A stretch of DNA of 28,911 nt from Branchiostoma floridae (lineage: Eukaryota > Chordata > Leptocardii > Amphioxiformes > Branchiostomatidae): assembly GCF_000003815.2 (NCBI RefSeq), contig NC_049986.1, forward strand, positions 24,163,472 to 24,192,382. Direction: 5' to 3'. The position numbers and the translations under genes are program-made. The notes below the pieces were generated by a model. It had not been told where the DNA came from and did not search any database. It saw nothing but the letters and a program-made list of their open reading frames with translations. Shown here one piece after another: positions 21,501-25,157 of the stretch (its first letter is position 1; every line of letters starts with the position of its first letter).

Positions 21501-24038
21501 GTACTGTCACAAATGATCATGGCATTTCAAGCCCAGTGTCCATACTTCTTGTTTTAAACAATTTGTCTGTGTCACTGGTCTTGCTTGGGCAATGTAGGTC
21601 CAGGCAGATTTAAACAATGACATTAGGGAGCATCAATTCCTGTGTAGTTAACTGCAGTTATGACTTATGTGTGGCATAATTGGTAATTAGGGACAGATAT
21701 AATTGTGTTATACTGTGGACATGTATTAATTAAGATGTCATCTTCCAATTAGCGGCTTATCTTTTCCGTGTATGTCTGTTCTGTACTAAATACAATGATC
21801 ATGTTATCTGATGGGCTAAAAATCTATCTTGCTTTTGAACAGGATTTTGGTTTACTTTGAATAACTAGGAATCAAAAATCGGCATTCCTATAAATCCATC
21901 AACCTGTGTCAAAAAGTGGTTGATTGTATTTGTCCCATTAAAAGGCATTTTTTCTGTAGATTATTTATTTTTCTGTAGCTAATGGATATGCTCTCTTATG
22001 TTTCCTGGTTGAGAAGCTTATTGGTTGACTTGTATTGAAAGTTGTAACAATTGTGAATGATTCAAAGAAGTTTTACCATCATTTTGTTTGCTTTTGTGTG
22101 TATGTTGCTACATGTATTACATGTATGCGGATTAAAAAATTGTTCATAAAAAATTGACCTGTTTCCCCTCACTCTGAAACCCAAGGATGCTTTGATTTTG
22201 GGCGATGAAATGGGTATGGGCAGAACTTTTAACACAGGAATTTTGTGTTTGTCTTGTGTAATTTGTAATGCTTTATTACCTATTTACTGCAGACCACATG
22301 CATGATGTGTTGAGCAACGACACAGGACAGAAGCCCTTCTAATGTTAACATTAATTTGTATATAGTTGAACAGTTTCAGGCTTTGATTCAACACAAGGGA
22401 AACACTCACCATGAATTTTCAGTGGATCTCGTCAACCTTAATCAGATGACTGATTCACTGTGCTGACACTCGCACCTAGAATGTTTTTGTTTACATTAGA
22501 TAACCATGTGTAATGTTTCTTACCTGTTTCCTACAGACCCCACGATGTGTCCAGTGATGATACAGGACAGAACAGTTCCATAGGGGAGGAATACTCCAAC
22601 TCCTTCATTAGTTTTGTTCAGACATCCATGTGTAATGTTTATTACCTGTTTACTACAGACCCCACGATGTGTCCAGTGATGATACAGGACAGAACAGCTC
22701 CATAGGGGAGGAATACTCCAACTCCTTCATTAGTTCTGTTCAGACATCCATGTGTAATGTTTATTACCTGTTAAGTACAGACCCCACGATGTGTCGAGTG
22801 ATGACACAGGACAGAACATGAGTCATTCTAATGTTACGTGTAACACAAATGTTTTTGTTTACAGTAGTTTTGTTCAGACATCCATGTGTAATGTTTATTA
22901 CCTGTTTCCTACAGACCCCACGATGTGTCCAGCGATGACACAGGACAGAACAGTTCCATAGGGGAGGAATACTCCAACTCCTTCATTAGTTTTGTTCAGA
23001 CATCCATGTGTAATGTTTATTACCTGTTTACTACAGACCCCACAATGTGTCCAGTGATGATACAGGACAGAAGGCCTTCTACTGTTTTTGTTTACAGTAG
23101 TTTTGTTCAGACATCCATGTGTAATGTTTATTACCTGTTTCCTACAGACCCCACGATGTGTCCAGTGATGATACAGGACAGAACAGCTCCATAGGGGAGG
23201 AGTACTCCAACTCCTTTGAGTCTCCTGACACCGCCAGGACAGCCAGCAAGGGGCCCGTATGTTCGCTTGTTTTATTACAATATCCTATATGAATAGATAG
23301 CGTGTGAAGTCCAGTGGTTACAGCCCTGAATGTGGACTAAGATTAAGAAGCCGTGAGTTTGATACCGACTGTGTCACTTACCCGACATTCACGCTACTGG
23401 AAATAAAAAATCCAGTGGAATTTCATGCAATGTTTTATTACAATCTCCTTCGAGGTTAAATAGCGTGTGAAGACCAGTAGTTACAGACCTGAATCTGGAC
23501 TAAGATTAAGAAGGCTGTGAATTTGATTCTGACTTAGTCGCTCACCTGACATCTACGCTTACTGGAAAGAGTTACAGTCAATATGATGACTTGAAGACGT
23601 TAAGCTGTGGTCCACTGTTTATTTGCCTGTCAAAAACATCTGGGGGGATTTTCCTGCAATGAGCCTGTAAATACTGTACATTGAGACAGTCTTTTATTAT
23701 GTCCAGTAATCTATGAATCCTTACTAAAAAGTTACTGACGCTATCACTAAAGAATAATTTAAAAAATTTAAAAATTTAAAAAGTACATATTCTGTAGAAA
23801 TTGTCAAATATGTTCAACAAAATATGTTATATTAGTTTTAATTAATTAGTAAATAAATTACTATTCCTTGCTGTACCCCAGGTCCTCACTCCGCCCCCAC
23901 CCAAACTGGACCTGGGTAGGGGCGCGGGGGTTCGGACACGGGAGAGTCTCGTCTCGCCGCGCTCGCAGAAGGTTCCCGGGAAAAGGCGGGAGTCGGAGAG
24001 CGGGTCCGAGGGAGAATCCAACCCACACACGCCATCCG
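410..24038 (+). CDS. CEP350: CEP350-like centrosomal protein, internal part of a multi-exon gene (20 exons)
   Basis: Seen: 20 exons with AG/GT borders whose phases agree at all 19 joins, giving about 1,186 codons without a stop. From the N-terminal side these encode a Ser/Arg/Pro-rich region (residues 1-373), a coiled coil (373-580), a basic Ser/Pro linker (580-638), an acidic SSIxEE patch (638-695), the conserved block (695-1027) and a second acidic linker (1027-1186). Known: vertebrate CEP350 is about 3,100 residues, sits at centrioles, works with FOP/CEP43 and CEP19 in centriole stability and cilium assembly, and binds microtubules. Its CAP-Gly domain is near the C-terminus and is not in this window. 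Recognition rests on remembered similarity of exons 6-7 and 11-17 (e.g. ALKEKTKAELDWLEHQKK, PPIRKRQRGL). Odd: splice junctions are tandemly duplicated at up to nine sites. Both gene ends are missing. The family call is firm; orthology rests on the single clear match. Confidence 0.9.
699..765 (+). repeat. tRNA-derived SINE head or tRNA-Ala-like relic
   Basis: The stretch agtgggtagagtg (A-box-like) to gttgtgagtttgatcccc (B-box-like) has tRNA spacing, with cctagcattc in the anticodon region suggesting an Ala(AGC) origin. There is no intact acceptor stem, so it is a SINE fragment or pseudo-tRNA rather than a functional tRNA. Confidence 0.6.
1048..1096 (+). CDS. CEP350: CEP350 exon 2 (small, phase 0 to 1)
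   Basis: A 49-base exon between ttactcccag and AAAG|gtgaga, encoding IADTLTKPEFCAATKK plus one base. The split codon is completed by the first two bases of exon 3 to give Asp. The size is small, so support comes mainly from good splice sites and from phase agreement on both sides. Confidence 0.68.
1205..1345 (+). repeat. SINE-like element
   Basis: A tRNA-like head with B-box-like acattcaaatcctgc is followed by gtgtccttcggaaaggcact and taacacaactttcctcact. Similar ctgtgtccttgggcaagacac-type tails are widespread in animal SINEs. It lies in intron 2 on the plus strand. Confidence 0.55.
1407..1547 (+). CDS. CEP350: CEP350 exon 3 (phase 1 to 1)
   Basis: Encodes DDHHYKPLDPWRPHEDTV, then RRKYPWEEPRGDSFSVINIY and TRQYEEARK. 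It is ordered and aromatic-rich, unlike its low-complexity neighbours, so it is probably a conserved interaction segment. Acceptor ccctttcccag, donor GGAAAG|gttagt. The 3' half of the exon with its donor is duplicated about 120 bases downstream. Confidence 0.83.
1595..1676 (+). pseudogene. Tandem copy of the exon 3 end and its donor site
   Basis: Repeats the last roughly 76 bases of exon 3 plus the gttagt donor with only a handful of substitutions. The reading frame is intact (WEEPRGDSLGVINIYT). No acceptor with a pyrimidine tract precedes it, so it is unlikely to be a complete exon. Most codon differences from exon 3 are silent or conservative, which suggests a young copy. Confidence 0.75.
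1809..1857. repeat. Short hairpin: 20-bp arms, 9-base loop
   Basis: Arms 1809-1828 and 1838-1857 (CACTTCTCAGAAACCCTCTC and its near complement) match at 19 of 20 positions around the loop catgtaact. It sits 73 bases upstream of the exon 4 acceptor, so in the pre-mRNA it could mask the branch-point region. Confidence 0.75.
1931..2342 (+). CDS. CEP350: CEP350 exon 4, Ser/Arg/Gly-rich (phase 1 to 2)
   Basis: A 412-base exon between tgtttcacag and ACTCAG|gttagt. It begins ARHGQSERPKSRTPSPRV and continues as a Ser/Gly/Arg/His-rich disordered region. A 48-base internal duplication gives two copies of HGSRGS(G/S)YRDD. RTPSPR-type sites suggest proline-directed kinase targets. Upstream in-frame codons resemble a signal peptide but belong to the intron. 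Confidence 0.8.
2572..2947 (+). CDS. CEP350: CEP350 exon 5, TPSP-repeat region (phase 2 to 0)
   Basis: Begins SSEDEQLSPQRQPSHSQSS and contains four tandem copies of the hexapeptide TSDPPR (18-base units, about 2640-2710). Spaced R(K/R)TPSP(T/I/V)(D/E)G repeats follow at about 2760-2890. It is highly basic, Pro/Ser-rich and probably disordered. In related centrosomal proteins such regions are mitotic kinase targets and bind microtubules; that role is inferred here. Donor CGG|gtaggt. Confidence 0.82.
3490..4066 (+). repeat. Three tandem decoy copies of the exon 6 acceptor
   Basis: Units of 176, 175 and 167 bases. Each holds an intron tail (ttttactttgaaagtagaaa...ctctgtactccccag) joined to the first roughly 90 bases of exon 6 (CCCCTNCCCACCTCNGG...GGGGAACCGCATGGC). 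Exon-like starts are at 3549, 3725 and 3900; the real one is 4067. Copies break off where the intron tail begins again, lack a clear donor and run into stops. Copies 1 and 2 alone carry an extra 9-bp hairpin (3638-3662 and 3814-3838). Confidence 0.88.
4067..4258 (+). CDS. CEP350: CEP350 exon 6 (phase 0 to 0)
   Basis: Sixty-four codons including AAELNYLESVEESVRQLGD, VERTRG, then AQQESVSLAQILK. The block matches vertebrate CEP350 (LESVEESVRQL.DVER.RG...AQQESVSLAQILK) strongly from memory and is the best marker of identity in the 5' half. It opens a long coiled coil that continues into exons 7 and 8. Donor AAG|gtaatg. Three upstream partial copies of its acceptor and 5' part precede it. Confidence 0.93.
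4616..4867 (+). CDS. CEP350: CEP350 exon 7, coiled coil (phase 0 to 0)
   Basis: Eighty-four codons, starting ARQQQHEREMAELTMKARQE and rich in Ala, Gln, Glu and Arg with heptad spacing throughout. It continues the exon 6 coiled coil, as in vertebrate CEP350 (QQQRHER...ALESQRQLEETRNKA). GC-rich compared with the flanking introns. Acceptor tgttgttccag, donor GCAGAG|gtgaga. Confidence 0.92.
5303..5478 (+). CDS. CEP350: CEP350 exon 8, end of coiled coil (phase 0 to 2)
   Basis: Encodes AKTASLEQTSAMQAHDAGRL, then an Ala/Thr-rich helix (ATETATAAATAAVTAAM) and a Gln-rich tail (EQQNRQQEQLLKTLQQG). The lineage-specific Ala/Gln bias suggests expansion of GCA and CAG codons. Acceptor gttcgtag is short of pyrimidines; donor TACAG|gtgggt. 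Confidence 0.85.
5708..5828. repeat. 121-bp near-perfect palindrome (60-bp arms, 1-base centre)
   Basis: Arms 5708-5767 and 5769-5828 match at 56 of 60 positions around T5768. Two of the four mismatches become G:U pairs in RNA, so 58 of 60 positions could pair in the transcript. No terminal signature or convincing target-site duplication is visible. It may be a foldback element remnant or a hairpin-RNA source within intron 8. Confidence 0.93.
5860..5910 (+). repeat. Degenerate copy of the exon 9 acceptor
   Basis: The stretch aacctttaccataactccttag followed by ATCCCGCGATC resembles the true junction 188 bases downstream (cctaacttcttag then ATCCCGAGATC). After about 15 exon-like bases the similarity ends. 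It is the weakest of the acceptor-side duplications, and chance resemblance is possible. Confidence 0.5.
6081..6257 (+). CDS. CEP350: CEP350 exon 9, Ser/Pro linker (phase 2 to 2)
   Basis: Encodes RSRDRGRPDTRSSYSSSY, then TTTDYDRSETSPAKTSLSKS and a Lys/Pro/Ser tail (EKPPAKTRPRSPPKSEG). Basic and disordered, with several SP/TP sites. The equivalent vertebrate segment is also a Ser-rich linker after the coiled coil. Acceptor acttcttag, donor GAGGG|gtaagt. Confidence 0.85.
6343..6542. mobile_element. 200-bp inverted-repeat element (MITE), TA-flanked
   Basis: The ends TACTGTAAATGCA and TGCATTTACAGTA are exact complements. If the TA is the target duplication, the element is CTGTAAATGCA...TGCATTTACAG, a Tc1/mariner-like pattern. 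The interior has repeated TTCGCGGT/ACCGCAAA motifs on both strands and no coding capacity. It is a non-autonomous copy in intron 9. Confidence 0.78.
6987..7156 (+). CDS. CEP350: CEP350 exon 10, acidic SSIxEE motifs (phase 2 to 1)
   Basis: Encodes HTDSISEDIPTVSEQSQK, then SQSSIGEELPSG and DESIAEEIPEDK. The motif S-(S)-I-x-E-(E/D)-I/L recurs here three times and again in exons 18 and 19. Vertebrate CEP350 also has SSIPEEL- and ISEDIS-like repeats in linkers around this block. Acceptor acgtttttcag, donor ACAAAG|gtacta. Confidence 0.87.
7249..8470. mobile_element. 1,222-bp terminal-inverted-repeat DNA transposon, non-autonomous
   Basis: The ends are CAGTGTTCTCACCAGG and its exact complement CCTGGTGAGAACACTG, with weaker pairing inside (ttttcagcatagcg against cgctgtgaaaaa). 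Five-base direct repeats ATTTA flank it (7244-7248 and 8471-8475). The CAGTG...CACTG termini are hAT-like, but the duplication is 5 rather than 8 bases, so the family is uncertain. There is no transposase frame. The interior holds CpG-rich, promoter-like sequence, and the right end has strong G/C hairpins at 8347-8430. It occupies intron 10. Confidence 0.88.
7759..7885. promoter_or_regulatory. Promoter-like motif cluster inside the transposon
   Basis: Within 127 bases lie a GGCGGC/AATGG YY1-like site (7759-7767), TCTCGCGAGA (7796-7805), a full CRE TGACGTCA (7821-7828), an inverted CCAAT box (7847-7851) and a second YY1-like CCGCCATTTTT (7875-7885). All are familiar parts of TATA-less animal promoters. 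A kappaB-like GGGGATTCCCC follows at 8054-8064. It is probably the promoter of the parental autonomous element. Whether it is active here is unknown. Confidence 0.4.
8731..9089 (+). repeat. Two tandem decoy copies of the exon 11 acceptor
   Basis: Units starting CAAAACTCCAGTTGGTT contain an intron tail (ttgacaaagtttcctaatcttcaaac...gcag) and the first roughly 48 bases of exon 11. Decoy exon starts are at 8815 and 8947; the real one is 9090 (spacings 132 and 143). Both break at GACGAG(C/T), where the intron tail resumes. Neither offset to the true acceptor (275 or 143) keeps the reading frame, so read-through use would shift it. Confidence 0.9.
9090..9316 (+). CDS. CEP350: CEP350 exon 11, LLPSESHRR block (phase 1 to 0)
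   Basis: Encodes VSVSGSEYSYSMKFDESLTE, then MEEMSFKMLLPSESHRRRS and an Asp/Ser-rich end. Vertebrate CEP350 has the equivalent YSLKFDESMTEDEIEEQSF and LLPSESHRR, a very specific match. It starts the most conserved part of the protein in this window. Acceptor cttttttccag, donor GGAAAG|gtgaca. Confidence 0.95.
9663..9776 (+). CDS. CEP350: CEP350 exon 12 (phase 0 to 0)
   Basis: Thirty-eight codons: FTFEGVSTPFSAEDSFSHF, then MSDMVQQYMHEEEVRARHQ. It matches vertebrate PFSGGQDSFSKF and QYMKEEEMRAAHQ. Predicted to be helical and to lead into the exon 13-15 coiled coil. Acceptor gttttttacag, donor CACCAG|gtatgc. Confidence 0.93.
9778..10095 (+). repeat. Degenerate minisatellite in intron 12
   Basis: About eight diverged copies of a 30-45-base unit built from TTACATCATCAG, aGGGGTRCACA and GGGTTCTG. 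The open frames across it are simple consequences of the repeat. It starts immediately after the exon 12 donor but, unlike the other arrays, copies no exon sequence. Confidence 0.75.
10321..10490 (+). repeat. Long pyrimidine-rich tract
   Basis: About 170 bases dominated by C and T (e.g. ttctttcgttttttccttc) just upstream of the cassette exon candidate at 10497. It is far longer than an ordinary polypyrimidine tract and could bind PTB-type splicing repressors or form purine-strand triplex. Confidence 0.75.
10497..10574 (+). CDS. CEP350: Candidate cassette exon 12b (phase 0 to 0)
   Basis: Twenty-six open codons (FISQGCVVIDLVCEYLRSKM, then VQAQKQ) between ggggcccag and AACAG|gtatac. The phase suits inclusion or skipping between exons 12 and 13. 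The last 20 residues align without gaps to the end of exon 12 (shared Asp, Val, Tyr, Val, Ala, Gln plus conservative changes), which hints at an old exon duplicate. I recall no equivalent in vertebrate CEP350. It could still be a chance open stretch. Confidence 0.42.
11327..11406 (+). CDS. CEP350: CEP350 exon 13, coiled coil (phase 0 to 2)
   Basis: Encodes ASLLRLREKALKEKTKAEL, then DWLEHQKK. Nearly identical to vertebrate CEP350 (SLLRLREKALKEKTKAEL, WLEHQKK). A highly charged helix forming the start of the conserved coiled coil. Acceptor cttatccgcag, donor AAGAA|gtgagt. Confidence 0.96.
11585..11798 (+). repeat. Two upstream copies of the exon 14 acceptor and exon start
   Basis: Exon-like starts at 11611 and 11685 precede the real one at 11799, each after a gttgttgctag-type acceptor. 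The 11611 copy has lost about 40 exon bases and meets a stop. The 11685 copy repeats 70 bases of exon 14 almost exactly, lacks a donor and is open in frame (offset 114 bases, 38 codons) straight into the real exon. Confidence 0.9.
11799..11886 (+). CDS. CEP350: CEP350 exon 14 (phase 2 to 0)
   Basis: Encodes RLRDKGADDSMPPIRKRQRG, then LMLRLQTEQ. Vertebrate CEP350 has HLRDKGEDDKMPPLRKKQRG and LLLRLQQEK. A basic segment continuing the coiled coil of exon 13. An alternative acceptor at 11684/11685 would give a 202-base in-frame version of this exon. Donor GAGCAG|gtaagg. Confidence 0.95.
12140..12275 (+). repeat. Degenerate copy of the exon 15 acceptor and exon start
   Basis: Exon-like sequence from 12203 (GCAGAGATGAAACGTCTCCG) repeats the first roughly 60 bases of exon 15, and the flanking acaaagttaatgt also recurs before the true exon. 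The acceptor has decayed to aagag and the spacing of 137 bases is out of frame. A similar unit is intact at 12340. Confidence 0.8.
12340..12484 (+). CDS. CEP350: CEP350 exon 15, coiled coil (phase 0 to 1)
   Basis: Encodes AEIKRLREANKAASRERQLL, then MQQQEIMKMRQSTAAIRDKI and a basic end. It matches vertebrate AEIKRLQEANKAARKERQLI and the following QEEIEKIRQTT. Acceptor cccctaacag; donor ACAG|gtaagt is a perfect U1 match. The last 50 bases and this donor are repeated 25 times in the following intron. Confidence 0.95.
12485..14497 (+). repeat. Donor-site array: 25 copies of the exon 15 end plus 5' splice site
   Basis: The unit of about 79-81 bases is 49 bases of exon 15 end (AGCACGGCNGCCATNC...GGACACAG) followed by about 31 bases of intron start (gtaagtctgtggtgactgtggtgtaagatcag). 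I count 25 copies after the genuine exon end; 21 keep the exact CAGGTAAGT. Exceptions: copies 5 and 15 have an ACATGT-type insertion in the donor, copy 6 has lost the GT and copy 25 reads gtaaca. Higher-order structure is visible: copies 7-8 resemble 10-11, and copies 1, 2, 5, 6 resemble 13-16. Reading through from exon 15 meets TAA in the first unit. Not a CRISPR array: there are no constant-length unique spacers. Confidence 0.95.
14874..15057 (+). CDS. CEP350: CEP350 exon 16 (phase 1 to 2)
   Basis: Begins GASDEEIPEELSDKVSPADR, with an Ala/Gly/Asp-rich middle, and ends AEAKMLEKLKKMHDPKDER. The end resembles vertebrate IMQKLKKMRSRMDEKF. The acidic EEIPEEL echoes the SSIxEE motifs. Acceptor ttccccaccag, donor GAAAG|gtgaag. 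The acceptor lies 376 bases beyond the last repeat unit of the donor array. Confidence 0.92.
15477..15634 (+). CDS. CEP350: CEP350 exon 17, conserved coiled coil (phase 2 to 1)
   Basis: Encodes YLTTREQKLQHRKKNAEDLL, then AWKQQLDAEEKKVRSLERQA and LSVWGEDVKGGK. Vertebrate CEP350 has FLTKREQKLMQRRQHAEELL and WKRRLDAEE. Likely a long charged helix. Acceptor ccccccag, donor GGCAAAG|gtcagt. The donor with its flanks recurs downstream. Confidence 0.95.
15635..15790 (+). repeat. Donor-side repeats after exon 17
   Basis: The junction GGGGGCAAAGGTCAGTACAG, with the following gggtgggaggtcaagg, recurs at about 15682-15718. Shorter versions (GGGGCAAAGGTC, GGGGGGCAAATGTC) lie at about 15714 and 15749. Units of about 33-65 bases are irregular. 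This is a smaller relative of the exon 15 donor array. Confidence 0.75.
16116..16326 (+). CDS. CEP350: CEP350 exon 18 (phase 1 to 2)
   Basis: Encodes DKSAATPQPKVPASPDSVV, then KKHRRSHSNQSESSIAEEIG and SRSSSIPEEIGTESNGDK. Two SSI(A/P)EEIG motifs match the SSIPEELGS of vertebrate CEP350. Acidic and Ser-rich linker after the conserved coiled coil. Acceptor atatccag, donor CCAAG|gtaagg. Confidence 0.9.
17725..18300 (+). repeat. Duplicated intronic segment and a 44-bp tandem duplication
   Basis: About 95 bases starting CTTACCCTAAATCT and containing GATTCTTCATTCAGGC occur at 17725-17820 and again, diverged, at 18208-18300. Between them, from about 18037, a 44-base unit (tgtgttacgccgaatgrcgg...ctatatagata) is present twice. 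No coding content seen. Confidence 0.65.
19060..19250. repeat. SINE-tail-like relic
   Basis: The stretch ccactgttcattgtgcttgtcaaaaagagct followed by gggaatttcccctgtacaat resembles the sequence at 23610-23690 (ccactgtttatttgcctgtc, then ggggattttcctgcaatg), which trails a SINE-like pair. Identified as a shared dispersed repeat by this similarity only. Confidence 0.45.
20559..20800. promoter_or_regulatory. Cluster of six GTAAGTCCA motifs on both strands
   Basis: The exact 9-mer GTAAGTCCA occurs at 20598, 20688, 20714 and 20792 on plus, and as TGGACTTAC at 20561 and 20735. Pairs form dyads: 12-bp arms 20559-20570/20597-20608 and 10-bp arms 20713-20722/20735-20744. The core AAGTCCA recalls the HNF4-type nuclear receptor half-site, and GTAAGT also resembles a splice donor. 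Function is unknown. Confidence 0.5.
20848..20958 (+). repeat. Two-copy 54-bp GC-rich tandem repeat
   Basis: The unit tgtgNgtaacgttcggcggt followed by gcggtggtgctNgcggtgtg occurs twice, from about 20858 and 20912. The overlapping open frames on both strands are by-products of the repeat. It lies in the GC-richer part of intron 18, next to the GTAAGTCCA cluster. Confidence 0.75.
22270..23147 (+). repeat. Acceptor ladder: five clear and one decayed copy before exon 19
   Basis: Each unit has gtgtaatgtttattacctgttt(c/a)ctacag followed by ACCCCACGATGTGTCCAGTG and more of exon 19. Decoy starts are 22293 (decayed), 22537, 22659, 22781, 22915 and 23037; the true one is 23148. Spacings among the clear ones are 122, 122, 134, 122 and 111. 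The copy at 23037 is 111 bases upstream, a multiple of three, but meets TAG before exon 19. Copies end at CAACTCCTTCATTAGT, where intron sequence resumes. Confidence 0.93.
23148..23256 (+). CDS. CEP350: CEP350 exon 19 (phase 2 to 0)
   Basis: Encodes PHDVSSDDTGQNSSIGEEYS, then NSFESPDTARTASKGP. It contains another SSIGEE motif. Only this last member of the acceptor ladder continues into FESPDT and reaches a donor (GGGCCC|gtatgt), so it is chosen as the true exon. Phase agrees with exon 18 although 6.8 kb away. Confidence 0.85.
23266..23600 (+). repeat. Tandem pair of tRNA-SINE-like copies
   Basis: Two diverged copies spaced 163 bases apart start at TTTATTACAA (23271 and 23434). They share tagcgtgtgaag, agtNgttacagNcctgaat, ggactaagattaagaag and a B-box-like gtgagtttgatac. 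The tRNA-like head suggests a SINE duplicated together with its flank, directly after the exon 19 donor. Confidence 0.65.
23882..24038 (+). CDS. CEP350: CEP350 exon 20, last recognised exon (phase 0 to 1)
   Basis: Encodes VLTPPPPKLDLGRGAGVRTR, then ESLVSPRSQKVPGKRRESES and GSEGESNPHTPSG. GC-rich, basic and Ser/Pro-rich linker sequence, accepted on phase and splice sites (gtacccca|g acceptor, CATCCG|gttagt donor). I do not recognise a vertebrate counterpart. The next exon, needing phase 1, is not found in the remaining 4.9 kb. Confidence 0.8.
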
Positions 24039-24063
24039 GTTAGTGTACATTTGTATGTAATAC

Positions 24064-24400
24064 TAGGGCTCTAGCCAGCGTCCATTTTTCCGTCAATTGA
24101 CGGAAATTTGCTGCATGTGACGGAAAAATTTTAAAACCAATCCGTCAACCTTGACGGACAAAAATCCTTTGTGGAAGCTACAGGCGGCTTGGGGACGCCG
24201 TCCACGGCCGTATTAAAAAGCCACACATTGTTTGTTTTGCTATTGTTATGATTGTTGATGAAGTGTGTCTGCTCCCTTTCGCATACAATAATCTCATTAA
24301 AAACATAGGTCTTAGTTTAGTCTCTCTAACTCCTGGAATAGTATTTTCGCGACAATGGGAATTGGCTGACGGAAAAAATTTCGAGCTGGCTAGAGCCCTG
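24064..24400. mobile_element. 337-bp hAT-type non-autonomous element with 8-bp target duplication
   Basis: Ends TAGGGCTCTAGCCAGC (left) and GCTGGCTAGAGCCCTG (right) are inverted copies differing only at the first base, where the expected C is T. The exact 8-bp direct repeat TGTAATAC flanks both sides (24056-24063 and 24401-24408), the hAT signature. Subterminal TGACGGAAA/TTTCCGTCA motifs repeat on both strands. No transposase. It inserted 25 bases after the exon 20 end. Confidence 0.93.
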
Positions 24401-25157
24401 TGTAATACCATTTGATGCTGAGCTCTAACCTTGTTATTAGATGAGTGTAAGGGGTCAGAGATCTGTATAGACTATTGGAACAACCACACTAAGAACCCCA
24501 ATCTTTAAATGCTTACAGACTGGTTCTTAAAAGCCACCCTCCCACTGCAAGTGGAAGCATTGTATAGTCAACAATGGCTGGTTTGGGGGAATAGTTTAGT
24601 GAAAGGGACAGGGTCAGGCTTTGGTTCAGGGTCAAGGCCATTGTATAAGTAGGGGGGAAGCTTTTACTTTTACTGCAACCCCACCCTGACCTTGGAAAGT
24701 AACCACGGATGCTTGGGACTTGTGTTGTTTGATCTGAATGATGGACCTTCCATGTGATCCACAGAGACAACATCTGCATGGCCATAGGACCAAAGGGATC
24801 TACATGTAGAATTGGGTGTATATACTAGCTAGGGACAGTGATAAGATTGGCAAAAGTATTCCTTACCCTTGGAAGTAACCATGAACTTGTGTGATGATCC
24901 CATGTTTGATTTGAATGAAGGATCTTGCACGTGATACACGGGCAAATTCTCAGACCAAAGCAACATTAAGATCTAGATAACACTGGTCATTTTATATCAG
25001 TAAAAACAGTTGGTATTTGGAAAATCAACCAAACTTGATGCTCTAGTTTCGAATGAGATATCAGTGCGTAGCTCTTGGCGTACTGAGTATAGTGATATAA
25101 AAATAATTATTCTACAATGTTCACAACGTAAGATATCATTGATGGAAAATGCAAGCT

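Larger units (their letters stand above)
16327..22269. other. Large intron 18 (5' part) without recognisable exons
   Basis: About 6 kb of mostly AT-rich sequence. Visible contents: a CTATATATAG MEF2-like palindrome at 17358-17367, the duplicated segments at 17.7-18.3 kb, a SINE-like relic at 19.06-19.25 kb, the CTTATGATCATAAG palindrome near 19.35 kb and a GC-richer island at 20.4-21.07 kb. No open frame carries domain-like protein sequence, and exon 18 joins exon 19 in phase across it. Confidence 0.7.
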
